Source of the DNA: Methylobacterium sp. CB376
GTDB taxonomy: Bacteria; Pseudomonadota; Alphaproteobacteria; Rhizobiales; Beijerinckiaceae
DNA: 64,000 nucleotides
NCBI RefSeq assembly: GCF_029714205.1
Contig: NZ_CP121648.1
Location: 7,541,501-7,605,500 of the forward strand
Direction: 5' to 3'
Below are positions 24,700-33,953 of the stretch, piece by piece. The notes beneath the pieces were generated by a model that was not told the origin of the DNA, ran no database searches, and was given only the letters and a program-made list of their open reading frames with translations. The position numbers and the translations under genes were made by a program. The stretch's first letter is position 1. Each line of letters starts with the position of its first letter.

Positions 24700-25152
24700 T
24701 CAGAGCATCGCGAACAGGTCGAGCTGCACCGGGCCTTGATGCGGCCGCCGCGACCGGCCGCGCCTCCTCGACGGGGCATATTCCGGAAGCGCCTGCCCTG
24801 GCTTTCCGTGCAGCACCGCTCCAACAACTCGGCAGCCGTCGCCATGGTGGAACGCGTACACCACGTGTGTCCCCGCGCGCAGGATTTCCTGATGCAGCCG
24901 CTCGCCCCTCGGAAGGCGCGCCAGTGCCGCGAGCAGGCAGGGCAAGCCGGCCGAGGCGACCTGTATGGCTGGGAACTCGATGGCCCGCATGCCCCAGAGC
25001 TGGTGGGCGGCGCCGGCCGTCGTGGTGGTGGCGAACGGGTTGACGGCGAAGGCCGTCATTTCGTCCAGGACGAAGCTCGCGAACCGCTCACGCTCGACAA
25101 GATGGCCTGCCACCCTGAGGGCGCTGGCGAGCTGGTGCTTGCTCATCGGCAT
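24700..25152 (-). CDS. orphan protein with C-terminal sliding-clamp motif
   Basis: From ATG 25152 (or 25146, MSKHQLASA) the product is about 150 residues. It has a helical start (LRVAGHLVERERFASFVLDE), a middle with LWGMRAIEFPAIQVASAGLP and a strand-rich part AGTHVVYAFHHGDGCRVVGA. The C-terminus is basic and ends PVQLDLFAML. QLDLF fits the bacterial beta-clamp-binding consensus QL(S/D)LF exactly, at a C-terminal position typical of clamp-tethered replication and repair proteins. The body is not a family I recognise. The longer upstream frame has shadow-like composition, so I prefer the short start. Clamp binding is an inference. Confidence 0.6.
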   Translation of the reverse strand: MPMSKHQLASALRVAGHLVERERFASFVLDEMTAFAVNPFATTTTAGAAHQLWGMRAIEFPAIQVASAGLPCLLAALARLPRGERLHQEILRAGTHVVYAFHHGDGCRVVGAVLHGKPGQALPEYAPSRRRGRSRRPHQGPVQLDLFAML

Positions 25153-25294
25153 GGGCGTGCCGCTATCCGCCCCCTCGCGCCATCGCACCCGGCATCCCGC
25201 GTTCCGCGCCCCTCTGCTGAGGCCATCGTGGCCGTCCGTTGTAAAGCTCGGACGAAAGTGTAGATACCTTGGCCGAGGATCATGGGTGGAGGCC

Positions 25295-26683
25295 ATGAGC
25301 CGGCTCATCCACGTCTACACCAGGCTCGCCTTCGAGTACGGGCCGCGCGCCTACCTCTTCGCGCTCCTCTGCGTCGCCCTCGCGGTGCTCGTGCGGTTCG
25401 CCCTCGGTCTCTGGGCCGGGCCCGTGGTGCCCTTCGCCACGCTCTTCCCCGCCATTCTCCTGGCCGCCATGCTGGGCGGACCCAAGCCCGGTGCCCTGGC
25501 CCTCGCCTCCGCCACGCTGACCGGTTGGTACCTGTTCCTTCCCCCGACCTTCTCGCTCGCCCTGCCGGATCGCGCGAACCAGGTCAGCGTCGCGCTCTTC
25601 GTGATCGCCGGAGGGCTGGTCCTGCTGTTCGGCGCAACCCTCAGGATCGCGGTCGAGCGCTACAGCGAGGCGGTGCAGCAGGCCGAGGCCAGCGAGCGAC
25701 GCCTGCGGCTGGCCCTGGATGCCGGCCGGCTCGGGACCGCCTGGTTCGACGCGGTCCGGCGGGTCGGTGGCTGGTCCGAGGCCGTCGCCCGGATGCTCGG
25801 CCTGCCCGCCGCTCAGAGGGAGGTCACCTACGAGCAGTGGCTCGCCATCGTCCTGCCCGAGGATCGGTCCCTGGCCGAAGCCGCCCTACAGGACGCGCTG
25901 GCGCACCCCGATGGCTACTATCAGGCGGAGTACCGCATCCGCCGGCCGAGCGGGGAGGTGCGCACCCTGGAGTTCCGCGGCACGGTCATGCGCGACGACG
26001 AGGGTCGGGCCGTGCGGCTGGAGGGGGTGGCCGGCGACGTGACGGAGCGCGCGCGCCACGAGCAGCGCCAGCGCGAGCTGCTCCACGAACTCGACCATAG
26101 GGTGAGGAACATTCTCACGGTGGTGCAGGCCCTGGCGGCCCAGACCGCCCGGACCGCCTCGTCGCTTCCGTCGTTCACGGAGACCTTCAGCAACCGGCTG
26201 TCCGCGCTGGCGGCGACGCACGCCCTGCTGACCGAGGCGCAGTGGCACGGGGTCGATCTGCACAAGGTCGTGGAGGCCGAGGTGATGCCCTACCAGAATG
26301 CCGGGCAGCCGCGGGTGATCATCGAGGGCGCCTACGTGACGATCCCGGCACCCCTGGTGACCCCGATAGGGCTGGTCCTGCACGAGCTGACCACCAACGC
26401 GGTGAAGTATGGGGCTCTGTCCGGCGAGGCGGGCACGGTGAGAGTGTGCTGGACCTTGACGACGCTGCCGGAGGTTCGGCTGCAGCTGACCTGGCAGGAG
26501 GTGGACGGTCCCCCGGTGGTCACACCGACCCGGAGCGGCTTCGGCTCGCGCCTGATCCGGCGCCTGGTGCAAGACGAGCTGAAGGGGGATGCGCGCCTGG
26601 AGTACCGGCCGGACGGGTTGCTGTTTGAGGTCTCGTTCCCGTTCGACAGCCAGGAAGCCTTGCCGACGAAATCCCGGTCTTAG
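25295..26683 (+). CDS. HWE-type membrane sensor histidine kinase
   Basis: A 462-residue kinase. Residues about 15-115 hold four hydrophobic helices of the DUF4118/KdpD type (LFALLCVALAVLVRFALGLW, PGALALASATLTGWYLFLPP). A PAS domain follows (about 130-245), ending GVAGDVTERARHEQRQRELL. The HisKA_2/HWE dimerisation box is ELDHRVRNILTVVQALAAQT with the phosphorylated His near 267, and the ATP domain has LHELTTNAVKYGALSG (N box) and GFGSRLIRRLVQDEL. ATG 25295 has GGTGGAGG upstream; the long upstream frame is not coding. HWE kinases often feed the general stress response regulator PhyR; no response regulator is adjacent. Confidence 0.85.
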   Translation: MSRLIHVYTRLAFEYGPRAYLFALLCVALAVLVRFALGLWAGPVVPFATLFPAILLAAMLGGPKPGALALASATLTGWYLFLPPTFSLALPDRANQVSVALFVIAGGLVLLFGATLRIAVERYSEAVQQAEASERRLRLALDAGRLGTAWFDAVRRVGGWSEAVARMLGLPAAQREVTYEQWLAIVLPEDRSLAEAALQDALAHPDGYYQAEYRIRRPSGEVRTLEFRGTVMRDDEGRAVRLEGVAGDVTERARHEQRQRELLHELDHRVRNILTVVQALAAQTARTASSLPSFTETFSNRLSALAATHALLTEAQWHGVDLHKVVEAEVMPYQNAGQPRVIIEGAYVTIPAPLVTPIGLVLHELTTNAVKYGALSGEAGTVRVCWTLTTLPEVRLQLTWQEVDGPPVVTPTRSGFGSRLIRRLVQDELKGDARLEYRPDGLLFEVSFPFDSQEALPTKSRS

Positions 26684-27128
26684 GAGCAGCCTCGTTGCGG
26701 GCAATCCGGTGTATCGGCAGCCCGGCTTAAGAGTTGGTCCGGGCCGGGCACGTCGCGATTGGGGATCCGAGCGTGCCCGACCCGCCAGTGACGTTCGACC
26801 GAGTGGGGCGCGTACCCGACAGGTCGAGGTGACGACCCGGGAATGCGCGGCTTCCTGGCGGGTTCCCAGGCTGAACCTGGCCGATCACCTCCTGGTCAGC
26901 GGGAGCGACTGAGTGCGGGGAAGCGATTCCCGGTTCCGAGCGGCATCCGCTTGGCGTGGATCAGCGTAGCCCTCGCCGAGTCAGCCAGAGCCCGGCTCAG
27001 CTCAGCACCGGCGAGTAGAGGGGCTGCCGGTTCTCGTCCGTGATTAAAACCCGAAGGTGCGATGGTCGCTGTCCTTAGAGACCTCGTCCCGCACGGTGTC
27101 AGGCAGGAGGCGCACCACCTTCTCGCGG
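26684..27128. other. intergenic stretch, no gene supported
   Basis: No convincing frame. On the minus strand near 27040-27110 a short sequence VVRLLPDTVRDEVSKDSDHR looks like the C-terminal end of a lost gene. Confidence 0.4.
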
Positions 27129-28604
27129 CTAGCCTAACTGGCGTGCGAACTGCGCCATCCGGCTCACGGACGCGCCGACCTCGGCCGCCGCCGCGTTGAT
27201 GACACCGGTGCTCTGGTTCACCAAGTCGACGCTCCCCGCCGCGCTCTGAAGGCTGCAGGAAATATCGCGCGTTGCTGCCGCCTGTTCGGCCACAGCCGAG
27301 GACACGCTGAGCGAGATCTCGCTCAAGGAGCGGATTGCCTCGGCTACCGTGCCGATCGCCTGCACCGCCTCGCCGGTTGAGGATTGCACGTCCGCGATCA
27401 GTGTGCCGATCTCCTCCACCGCCCGGGCGGACTGGCCGGCGAGCGTCTTCACCTCGGTGGCGACCACCGCGAAGCCGCGGCCCGCCTCGCCCGCCCGGGC
27501 GGCCTCGATCGTCGCGTTGAGCGCGAGCAGGTTCGTCTGGTCGGCCACGGCCCGGATCGACGACACCGCCGTGCCGATCCGCTCCGCCGCCCGCGTCAGC
27601 CCCGCGATGATCGCCTGCGCCTCCGTGGCGCGCGCGACCGCCGCGTCGCTCGCGTCCTTGGCCTGGAGGGCGTGCCGGCTCAGCTCGTCCGTCGAGGCAG
27701 TGAACTCCTCCGTGCCCGCGGCCACGGCCTGCACGGTCGCCGAGGTCTGGGCCGCGGCTTCCGCCGTGCTCGCCGCCTGCGCAGTCACCGCTGTCATCGC
27801 TTGGTTGATCTCCCGCAGGCCCGCCTCGATCGCGGCCTGCGCTTCCTCGCGCGCCTGACGCCGCTGCACGGCCGCGGTCGTGTCGGTGGCGTACTTGACG
27901 ACCTTCACCGTGCGGCCAGCCACGTCGAGCAAGGGATTGTAGATCGCCTGCAGCCAGATCTCCCGGCCGCCCTTGGCGACGCGCCGGAACTCGCTCGACT
28001 GAAACCGGCCCGCGCGCAGGTCCTCCCAGAAGGCCAGGTAGGCGGGCGTGCCGTGCTCGGCCGGGTCCACGAACAGGCTGTGGTGGTGGCCGACCACCTC
28101 CTCAAGCGTGTAGCCGACGACCTCCAGGAACTTCGCGTTGGCGGTCACGATCGTGCCGTCGAGGGTGAACTCGATCGCGGCGCGCGAGCGGTCGATGGCC
28201 GCGATCTTGCTCGCGTGGTCGGCGGCGACGCGCTTGCGCTCGGTGACGTCCGCGGCGACTTTCACGACCCGCGTTGGCCGGCCTCCGCGCCCGAGCACCG
28301 GGTTGTAGCTCGCCTGCAGCCAGACCTCCCGGCCGTCCTTGCCAAGCCGGCGGAACTCGGCGGCTTGGCACTCGCCGCGAGCGAGCGCCGCCCAGAACGC
28401 CCGGTACGCCGCGCTGTCGTGCTCGGCCGGATCGACGAGAATGCGGTGATGCTGGCCCTTGATCTCGGCGAGTGTGTAGCCGACGGCGTTCAGGAAGTTG
28501 CTGTTGGCGCTCAGGATGATGCCGTCGATGTCGAACTCGATCACCGCCTGCGAGCGGTCCAGAGCCTGCAGCAAGGATGCTGCGCTGCGATCAATGAACC
28601 ACAT
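27129..28604 (-). CDS. soluble PAS-PAS methyl-accepting chemotaxis protein
   Basis: A 491-residue receptor without membrane segments. Two PAS domains, about 15-125 ([20 protein letters not shown]) and 137-245 ([20 protein letters not shown]), are near duplicates of each other, each with the VGYTLxEx..HHxxLVDPAEH pattern. The rest is a signalling domain with the conserved tip region [20 protein letters not shown] followed by [20 protein letters not shown]. Aer-like PAS receptors sense redox, oxygen or intracellular ligands, and the cytoplasmic location suggests an internal signal. No che genes are nearby, so it would use a chemotaxis complex encoded elsewhere. Confidence 0.9.
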   Translation of the reverse strand: MWFIDRSAASLLQALDRSQAVIEFDIDGIILSANSNFLNAVGYTLAEIKGQHHRILVDPAEHDSAAYRAFWAALARGECQAAEFRRLGKDGREVWLQASYNPVLGRGGRPTRVVKVAADVTERKRVAADHASKIAAIDRSRAAIEFTLDGTIVTANAKFLEVVGYTLEEVVGHHHSLFVDPAEHGTPAYLAFWEDLRAGRFQSSEFRRVAKGGREIWLQAIYNPLLDVAGRTVKVVKYATDTTAAVQRRQAREEAQAAIEAGLREINQAMTAVTAQAASTAEAAAQTSATVQAVAAGTEEFTASTDELSRHALQAKDASDAAVARATEAQAIIAGLTRAAERIGTAVSSIRAVADQTNLLALNATIEAARAGEAGRGFAVVATEVKTLAGQSARAVEEIGTLIADVQSSTGEAVQAIGTVAEAIRSLSEISLSVSSAVAEQAAATRDISCSLQSAAGSVDLVNQSTGVINAAAAEVGASVSRMAQFARQLG

Positions 28605-28960
28605 GGGACCGTCCCGGGGTCAGGCTGACGTTGACGCGCAAGCTAATGTGCGCCAGTGAATTTTCCGCTACACAAATGCGGCCTTGAATTTAGGGGTCAG
28701 GGTTAGGTGCTATCACCTAATCCGGACGGGAAGCACACCGTGCCGAACCAACGGGAGCGCCTGGGGGCTTACCAGCTCAGGGCGGAGGGAGGCTCGGTGT
28801 CTCGGACGAGGATTTCGGCACCCTGGCCGTGCTCGGCGGCGAGCAGGTCTCTGTTCATGTAAAACAACATGCATTTTGAACCGATCACTGCCCTAAGCTG
28901 CGACCATCCGGGATCGGTGACCATCACCGCGCAATAGAGCTACATGCGGCGCAGGCGTCC
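28605..28960. other. intergenic stretch, no gene supported
   Basis: Promoter side of the chemotaxis gene plus AT-rich sequence. Nothing recognisable as a gene. Confidence 0.45.
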
Positions 28961-29245
28961 TCAGCTGAGGTCCTCAAGGGTCGCCCGAGCGCTGCGCAAC
29001 AACTCCCTGATCTGGCGCTTGAGGGTGGTCACTTCCGCCGTGCGCAGACCGTCGCGAAAGCGGCCGTTCGCCTTACCCCGCGGGGCGCCGCTCCCGATTG
29101 CGCCGCCGTGGAGACGGCAGCGCTTCCGGCCCTTCATGGCGGGCGACTGGCACTCCGTCCCGCGCCGCGTCTTGGCGCAGCAGCGGCGCGCCAGGCGAAG
29201 TTGCAAGGGCTCGGTCGTCGGCAGGTCCACAGGGTTGACGTCCAT
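28961..29245 (-). CDS. HGG-motif small phage-like protein (94 aa)
   Basis: From ATG 29245, MDVNPVDLPTTEPLQLRLAR leads to a Cys-rich stretch CCAKTRRGTECQSPAMKGRK followed by RCRLHGGAIGSGAPRGKANG. The CxxxTxxGxxC...CxxHGG...GxPxGxxN layout recurs in many phage and mobile-element proteins; the Cys and His probably bind zinc. The C-terminal helix is LKRQIRELLRSARATLEDLS. It overlaps the end of the upstream gene's frame by 173 bases, which is unusual and hints at a frameshift at the end of that gene. Function unknown; a phage DNA-packaging role is only a guess. Confidence 0.65.
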   Translation of the reverse strand: MDVNPVDLPTTEPLQLRLARRCCAKTRRGTECQSPAMKGRKRCRLHGGAIGSGAPRGKANGRFRDGLRTAEVTTLKRQIRELLRSARATLEDLS

Positions 29246-29873
29246 TTTCGAGAGATCCCCCACCCCCCGGCATCGCCACGGCGCCGACGATGGCCTGACC
29301 GCCTGGCGCGACGTACACGTGCTCAACCGTGACCTTCTGCTCACCGCCGCGTCGGATCTTGGCCAAGGTTTCGAGCTGGGCGAGGAAGGTCCGCTGCAAT
29401 TTGGTCGCCAGTGTCCCGAAGCGCTCCATGGCGGCCGTGTCCTTGGCCTCCTTGGCCCGGCCGATCATCGACATGGCGGCCTCATGCGTCGCTACGATCT
29501 GCACGGCCAGCATCGCCTCGGCCTCGTTGCGGGGGGCGAGGCCCCCGACAGCCGCAAGGGCAGCGTTGAGCTGCTCCGCCGTGGGAGGAGCCTTGCCCGG
29601 CTCGCGCACGACCGCTCCGAGCGAGCCGAGCGTATGGCGCGCAAAGCTGTCCGACGCTGTGCCGAAGAGGTCGACCATGCGGGTAAACTGCCCGGCCTCG
29701 TCGCTGTGCAGAGCGCTGAGTGCCACCTCACCTCCCTCTGCAAGGTCCACCTCGTAGGCAAGTGGGAGCGGGCGCGCCCGGATCCGCTGCTTGGCGCGCT
29801 CGATCGCCTCCTGCTCCTGCTCGGTCGGCTCCCGTGGAGAGGACGTCACGATCTGGGGCAAAGATTTCGACAT
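29073..29873 (-). CDS. phage-like hypothetical protein, end possibly frameshifted
   Basis: A 266-residue frame. Residues 1-190 look coding: EQEAIERAKQRIRARPLPLA, then FGTLATKLQRTFLAQLETLA and KIRRGGEQKVTVEHVYVAPG. The last 70 residues, after GGGGSLENGRQP, become Arg/Pro rich and coincide with the start of the HGG gene in another frame, so the natural stop was probably near 29240. The protein occurs paired with HGG-motif genes in my recollection of related mobile regions. ATG 29873 follows GAGGCGGCCACC. Function not known. Confidence 0.6.
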   Translation of the reverse strand: MSKSLPQIVTSSPREPTEQEQEAIERAKQRIRARPLPLAYEVDLAEGGEVALSALHSDEAGQFTRMVDLFGTASDSFARHTLGSLGAVVREPGKAPPTAEQLNAALAAVGGLAPRNEAEAMLAVQIVATHEAAMSMIGRAKEAKDTAAMERFGTLATKLQRTFLAQLETLAKIRRGGEQKVTVEHVYVAPGGQAIVGAVAMPGGGGSLENGRQPCGPADDRALATSPGAPLLRQDAARDGVPVARHEGPEALPSPRRRNRERRPAG

Positions 29874-30094
29874 GGTGGCCGCCTCGATTTATCGGCTTAG
29901 ATTTCCTCGGCATCGGGCTTCATCACGCCTCGCGGACCACATGCTGGACCACGGGCAAGGAAAGCACGATTTGAACGTCGGTCAAGAGATTGTATCTGTC
30001 TCGACGGCATTTTGCGTAGAAGTCGCGACCAAAGCTTGGCCGATACATGATGTCAACATGTCAGCAATATTTGGCTAGCTAGAGCGTTTTCGGT

Positions 30095-30736
30095 TTAATC
30101 TGGATCGTAGCCTGCAGCGGCGAAGAAGTTGGCACACGCGTCGGGCGTGATGGTGTCGACGAGCCTCCCGATGGCCGACCATAGCCCCTCGACGGTGCGC
30201 TCGGCGGCCTTGCGTAGCAGGGCTTTGAGCTTGGAAAAGGCCATCTCGATCGGGTTGAACTCGGGCGAGTAGGGCGGAAGGAAGAGCAATCGCGCGCCCG
30301 CCGCTTCGACGGCGGCGCGCACGGCCGGTCCTTTGTGGCTGCCGAGGTTGTCCATCACGAGGATGTCGCCGGGCGTGAGTTCGGGCACCAGCACGCGCTC
30401 GACATAAGTCTGGAAGGTCTCGCGGTTGATCGGACCGTCCAGCACGAAGGGAGCGGTGATCCCAGACAGGCGCAGACCCGCCACGACGGTGGTGGTCTTC
30501 CAGTGACCGTGCGGCACGGGTGAACGCAGCCGCTCGCCGCGAGGCGAGCGTCCGCGCAGGCGCGACATGTTGGTCGACGTCCAGGTCTCGTCGAGGAACA
30601 CGAGGCGGGCTGGGTCGAGATCGAGGTGGCCCTCGAACCAGGCCTCGCGCGCCGCTCTCACATCCGGGCGATCCTGCTCGGCGGCGTGAGCCGTCTTTTT
30701 TTGTACGTCAGATCCCGCGCGTCGAGGAAGCTCCAC
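30095..30736 (-). CDS. IS630 transposase, second frame (DDE)
   Basis: Contains [20 protein letters not shown] (first catalytic Asp), [20 protein letters not shown] (second) and [20 protein letters not shown] (PEFNPIE with the Glu). The frame is open to AAGYDPD near the right inverted repeat. It is made by frameshifting from the upstream frame. Both halves appear undamaged, so this copy may be mobile. Confidence 0.85.
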   Translation of the reverse strand: MELPRRAGSDVQKKTAHAAEQDRPDVRAAREAWFEGHLDLDPARLVFLDETWTSTNMSRLRGRSPRGERLRSPVPHGHWKTTTVVAGLRLSGITAPFVLDGPINRETFQTYVERVLVPELTPGDILVMDNLGSHKGPAVRAAVEAAGARLLFLPPYSPEFNPIEMAFSKLKALLRKAAERTVEGLWSAIGRLVDTITPDACANFFAAAGYDPD

Positions 30737-31038
30737 AGCGTGCCCAGCCCCACCGTGAGATCCTGCTCATCCCGCAGCCGGGCGCGCATCTCCTCCAGCG
30801 TGATGTCGTCGTTCTGTGCGATCAGGCCACGCAGAAACGCCTCGTGCGGATCGAGTTTCGAACGGCGCGCCCGCCCTTGCGGGCGGGCTGCCACCGTTCC
30901 AGTCGCCGTCAGGGCGGCCATCCAGCGGATCGAGGTCGCGATCCCGACCCCAAAGCGCGCCGCTGCTTGCCGACAGGAGGTCGCTGCCGCCGCATCCACC
31001 ACGCGCTCGCGGAGGTCCTGGCTGTAGGGTCGGCCCAT
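30658..31038 (-). CDS. IS630 transposase, first frame
   Basis: From ATG 31038: [20 protein letters not shown], then the helix-turn-helix [20 protein letters not shown] and the second DNA-binding part [20 protein letters not shown]. It is the N-terminal, end-binding half of the transposase. The frame overlaps the catalytic frame and meets a run of A (ACAAAAAAAGACG on the minus strand) near 30700 where a -1 slip would fuse them. Confidence 0.85.
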   Translation of the reverse strand: MGRPYSQDLRERVVDAAAATSCRQAAARFGVGIATSIRWMAALTATGTVAARPQGRARRSKLDPHEAFLRGLIAQNDDITLEEMRARLRDEQDLTVGLGTLWSFLDARDLTYKKRRLTPPSRIARM

Positions 31039-31149
31039 GCCTCGCTCCTCGTCCAGAGCGATCAGAGAATCACACCACAGCAAGCCCGGAAACCCCGCAG
31101 CGACTCAGCTCAAACCGAAAACGCTCTAGCCGGCGAGGCCGATCGGGGC

Positions 31150-31494
31150 TTAGTGGCCGCCCTGGAGTGGTTCCGGCGCGCATGGGCGAGCCGGGATTGA
31201 GCGAAGCGGGATCGCTCCGTGCTGGGACCGCAGCCACGTCGCAACCGCCAGGAGAGCCGCGTGATCGAGGCGACGCGCCAGCTCGTCCTCACACTGCTGC
31301 CGGGCGCGGGCGCTCAGGCTCGCAAACCGCAGGAGCAGTTGCTGGGGCACGTCGTCGAGCAGCAGCCCCGGCGGAACGATGTCGGCCGGCACCGCCTCAT
31401 CGGGTTCGATCCGACTGGCTGAGCTTTCTGAAGCCACGCTGCTGCGACACTGGGTCAGAAGATGCGACGCTAGTTCAGAAGGGAAGACGAACAC
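31150..31494 (-). CDS. hypothetical protein (up to 114 aa)
   Basis: The convincing portion is ADIVPPGLLLDDVPQQLLLR followed by FASLSARARQQCEDELARRL and AALLAVATWLRSQHG, a helical protein. The first 30 residues and the last 20 look less natural. The gene ends 24 bases from the second IS630 element and could have been altered by its insertion. The start is uncertain. No family recognised. Confidence 0.4.
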   Translation of the reverse strand: MFVFPSELASHLLTQCRSSVASESSASRIEPDEAVPADIVPPGLLLDDVPQQLLLRFASLSARARQQCEDELARRLDHAALLAVATWLRSQHGAIPLRSIPARPCAPEPLQGGH

Positions 31495-31899
31495 GGGGCT
31501 AAGCGCGCCGAACAGGCACGTTAAAATTTGGTTAAAACTGAGATACCCCGCTACATTATAGCAAGGCTTGCGCTTGCCGTGCTGATAAGGCCGACGCTTG
31601 CAATTGTTTCTGCAATCATCTCCGCCCCCTTTTGCTTGTTGAGACTGGCCATATCGGGCGTTAGGTGATTTGGCAACTCGGATAAGCGGCTTAATGCATG
31701 CTCAGGCCGGATCCATCTGGGGCCAGTAATTAGGTTGTGCGCGTTCCATGCAGGGGCGTTAAGTGCCTCGAAATGCTAACGGCCAAGCTGGCCGGATCAC
31801 GCAGGGGCGTTGCAGTAAGCTGTGGAACTGCCCTGGTCGGTGCGACAAACTCAGCACAGAAACTTGCCCCCGGTGTGGCGCTGTGAGCACACTAGCGGC
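31495..31899. other. low-GC intergenic stretch
   Basis: Markedly AT-richer than its surroundings, with no supported ORF. Such patches are typical H-NS/MucR-type binding regions and mark foreign DNA here. Confidence 0.4.
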
Positions 31900-32154
31900 A
31901 TGTCCTGTAGCCCACCCACGTCGCACTTCCAGCTCTGGTTACTCTGGCCGCGGCCGGACGGTGCCGGTGTTGTGACCGACCACGAGGAGCTGGGCGCCGT
32001 CACCAAGGAGAAGGCAGTCGCGACAGCCGCGGACCGGGCTTGCGAACTGTTCTCCCAGTCTGAGGGGGTCGTCATGCTGCTGGACGGAACGGGCAAGCTG
32101 ATCTGGTCGAAGCGCTGCGGTATGCCTCGGCCGGGTGACCTCATCGGCTTCTGA
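31900..32154 (+). CDS. hypothetical protein (84 aa)
   Basis: From ATG 31900: MSCSPPTSHFQLWLLWPRPD, then TDHEELGAVTKEKAVATAAD, RACELFSQSEGVVMLLDGTG and KLIWSKRCGMPRPGDLIGF. The pattern of a strand, a helix and two strands (VVMLLDGTGKLIWSKR) resembles a tiny PAS-like or DUF2188-like fold. A longer frame upstream exists but looks less natural. Ribosome-binding site not obvious. No gene partner; a resolvase tail is convergent. Confidence 0.5.
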   Translation: MSCSPPTSHFQLWLLWPRPDGAGVVTDHEELGAVTKEKAVATAADRACELFSQSEGVVMLLDGTGKLIWSKRCGMPRPGDLIGF

Positions 32155-32222
32155 GTGCCGCAGACCGCGGGGGCGCTGGGAGCGAGCGCCCCAGGTCACG
32201 GCGATCAGGGTGGGGCAGCGGA

Positions 32223-32395
32223 GCGGCGTCGCCTCGCTGCGACCCGCTTGGCGTTCTTGGCGATCTTGGCGAGGTACGCCCGACTGCACCCGGCTGCTGC
32301 CTGGATCTGAGACCACGTCAGACCGGCCGACAGCATCGCGGCGATGCCGGCGTTCCGCTCCGTGTCCTCCGCCCGGCCCCTGTAGAGACTGCGCG
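32223..32395 (-). pseudogene. resolvase C-terminal fragment
   Basis: Minus-strand sequence again matches the end of the 15383-16015 resolvase, covering GRAEDTERNAGIAAMLSAGL-like residues and the helix-turn-helix. Upstream sequence is unrelated. This is the fourth copy of the tail. Confidence 0.65.
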
Positions 32396-32622
32396 ATCCC
32401 GCACGCCCCCGAGCGCGGGTTCACCGACGCGCGGGCCGCCGCGGGCCTCCACGGCCGACCAGCGCCCCCCCCCAAGGGCCTTTGGGCCCAGCTCCGAGGC
32501 GCCGCCCTTCGCCAGCACGTCCGACCGCGTGTTGCTGCCGTTCCGCCGCCCACCAGCCGCTAACGCCAGCGTTGCCCGGGAGCCACGGGAGGGCGCCGCT
32601 CAGGGCCGGCGCAGAGCCGCCG

Positions 32623-32811
32623 CTACCCCCGCCTCCCGCCAGCCCCCAGAACTCCGCCGACCTTCTCGACGGCGCGGCCGACCTTGATCAAGTCCTTGCG
32701 GAACGACTTCACGCTGTCGTCCTCCGCGACGCGTTGCGACGCCCCCTTGAGTTTCGCGAGCGGCGCCGAGAACTGGTCATCGACGCCGATCGGCCAGTCC
32801 CGCCGCGACAT
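32623..32811 (-). CDS. small basic protein (62 aa) or gene tail
   Basis: MSRRDWPIGVDDQFSAPLAK followed by LKGASQRVAEDDSVKSFRKD and LIKVGRAVEKVGGVLG. Composition is protein-like; the frame upstream of the Met is Arg-rich and doubtful. It could equally be the C-terminal tail of a lost gene. No family recognised. Confidence 0.4.
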   Translation of the reverse strand: MSRRDWPIGVDDQFSAPLAKLKGASQRVAEDDSVKSFRKDLIKVGRAVEKVGGVLGAGGRRG

Positions 32812-33061
32812 GGGCCGGAAGGCGAAATAGCCCCGGGCCTCGCCTACTCGTCGCCGGCGGCGCCGTCCGCCGGGCCCGTTCGCGTTTGCCACAGGCCCCG
32901 GCGGCGGCCCGATGCTCCGGGATGAGATCTCCGGGTCGTCGCCCCGAATTCCGAGACCGCCCGCTCTTGTCGTCGCAGGTTCGAGCGGGCGAAGGCAGCG
33001 ACCGGTTGACCGTCCGTGACCTCGATCGGGCCGGTCGCTGTAGCTGGCGGCCGGGCTCGCT

Positions 33062-33629
33062 GTGAGGGCCGAGCCCGGCCGCTGCACTGTTCCAGCGCAT
33101 CCCCAGGCCGTCCTGGCGCGCCACCTGCCTGACGCGCTACCACCCCGCCCCAGGCCGGCTCGGGCGGGCCTTCGTGGTCGATCGCGTCGCGCTCGCCGGC
33201 CACCGCGACCTCGGCCTGACCGAGGCCCACATCCGGGGCGCCCTCGCGGTGCTGGAAGCGATCGGCTTCGTCGAGCGGGTCGAGGTCGCCGGCTCGGCCT
33301 ACCACCGCACCGCAGTCGGGTCGCAGCGCAAGCCAGTGCAGTGGCGGTTCGGCGTGGAGTACCTGCCTGCCTTCAGCGCGGCCAACGAACGCGAACAGCG
33401 CGCCCGTGGCGCCCGCTCTCCGGCTCACCGCCCTCCACCGGCCGCAGCCATTCGCCCGCCAGCGGCCAACGTCGTGACTCCCAGGGCCATCCTGCCGAGC
33501 CAAGTCGCCAGAATAGACAGCCCAGCGTTAGCGTCCCTGTATTCTGGCGAGCAGGTTCGACCGGAGCCCAATCCGGGGCGGGAGGCAGCACTTGCACGAC
33601 TTGGACAGGGGCTAGGACTGGCAGGTTAG
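33062..33629 (+). pseudogene. phage/plasmid-type orphan gene, 5' end missing
   Basis: The frame opens right after a stop at 33059-33061 and reads LFQRIPRPSWRATCLTRYHP, GRLGRAFVVDRVALAGHRDL, LTEAHIRGALAVLEAIGFVE and PVQWRFGVEYLPAFSAANER. No start codon is available before the coding sequence begins (only GTG 33174 inside it), so the first codons have been lost. The middle resembles a winged helix. A shorter, more decayed copy lies at 21180-21426. Role unknown; likely a mobile-element replication or regulation protein. Confidence 0.55.
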
Positions 33630-33708
33630 CGGCAAGCGGAACCATCGCAGGGCTGCCGAGGCCAGAGCAGTGCTTTCGCAGCTCAGAACTTCCCGGACCT
33701 CGATGCGT

Positions 33709-33924
33709 TCAGTTCAGCCTACGATAGCACTGACCATTGCTCTTGAAGTATCCGGCAGGACACCTCTTCCCTGTAGTACGAACTGGCTTGGACGGTCCCG
33801 ACGGTCGATCGCAGCTCGGTCCGCAGATTGTTCCTCCGCCCGTATTTGGAGACGCGGCGGAAGACGTATTAATCGCAAAAGTGCTTAGAGCAAGCACGAA
33901 GATGCATCGCAGAGCGTGCTTCAT
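33709..33924 (-). CDS. small secreted Cys-rich protein (71 aa)
   Basis: From ATG 33924 with GGAGGG nine bases upstream: MKHALRCIFVLALSTFAINT then SSAASPN, a Sec signal peptide with cleavage near residue 23. The mature part, about 48 residues, has four Cys (TICGPSC, KRCPAG, GQCYRRL) and many Gly, Pro, Lys and Arg. Two disulfides and a basic surface are likely. Small cationic Cys-rich exported peptides include toxins and cell-wall-binding peptides, but there is no direct evidence for such a role. The longer frame start 33957 is less likely. Confidence 0.65.
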   Translation of the reverse strand: MKHALRCIFVLALSTFAINTSSAASPNTGGGTICGPSCDRPSGPSKPVRTTGKRCPAGYFKSNGQCYRRLN

Positions 33925-33953
33925 GGTATTGCCCTCCAGGGCTCGCCAAAATT

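Larger units (their letters stand above)
30082..31126. mobile_element. IS630-family insertion sequence, second type
   Basis: About 1.05 kb, with near-perfect terminal inverted repeats beginning GAGCGTTTTCGGTTT and TA on both sides (30080-30081, 31127-31128), the family target duplication. Different in sequence from the 12.8-kb element. Two overlapping minus-strand frames. Confidence 0.9.

Noticed and set aside
32844..33503. 219-residue minus-strand frame
   Set aside because: Antisense of the truncated orphan gene at 33062-33629, which has the better codon pattern.
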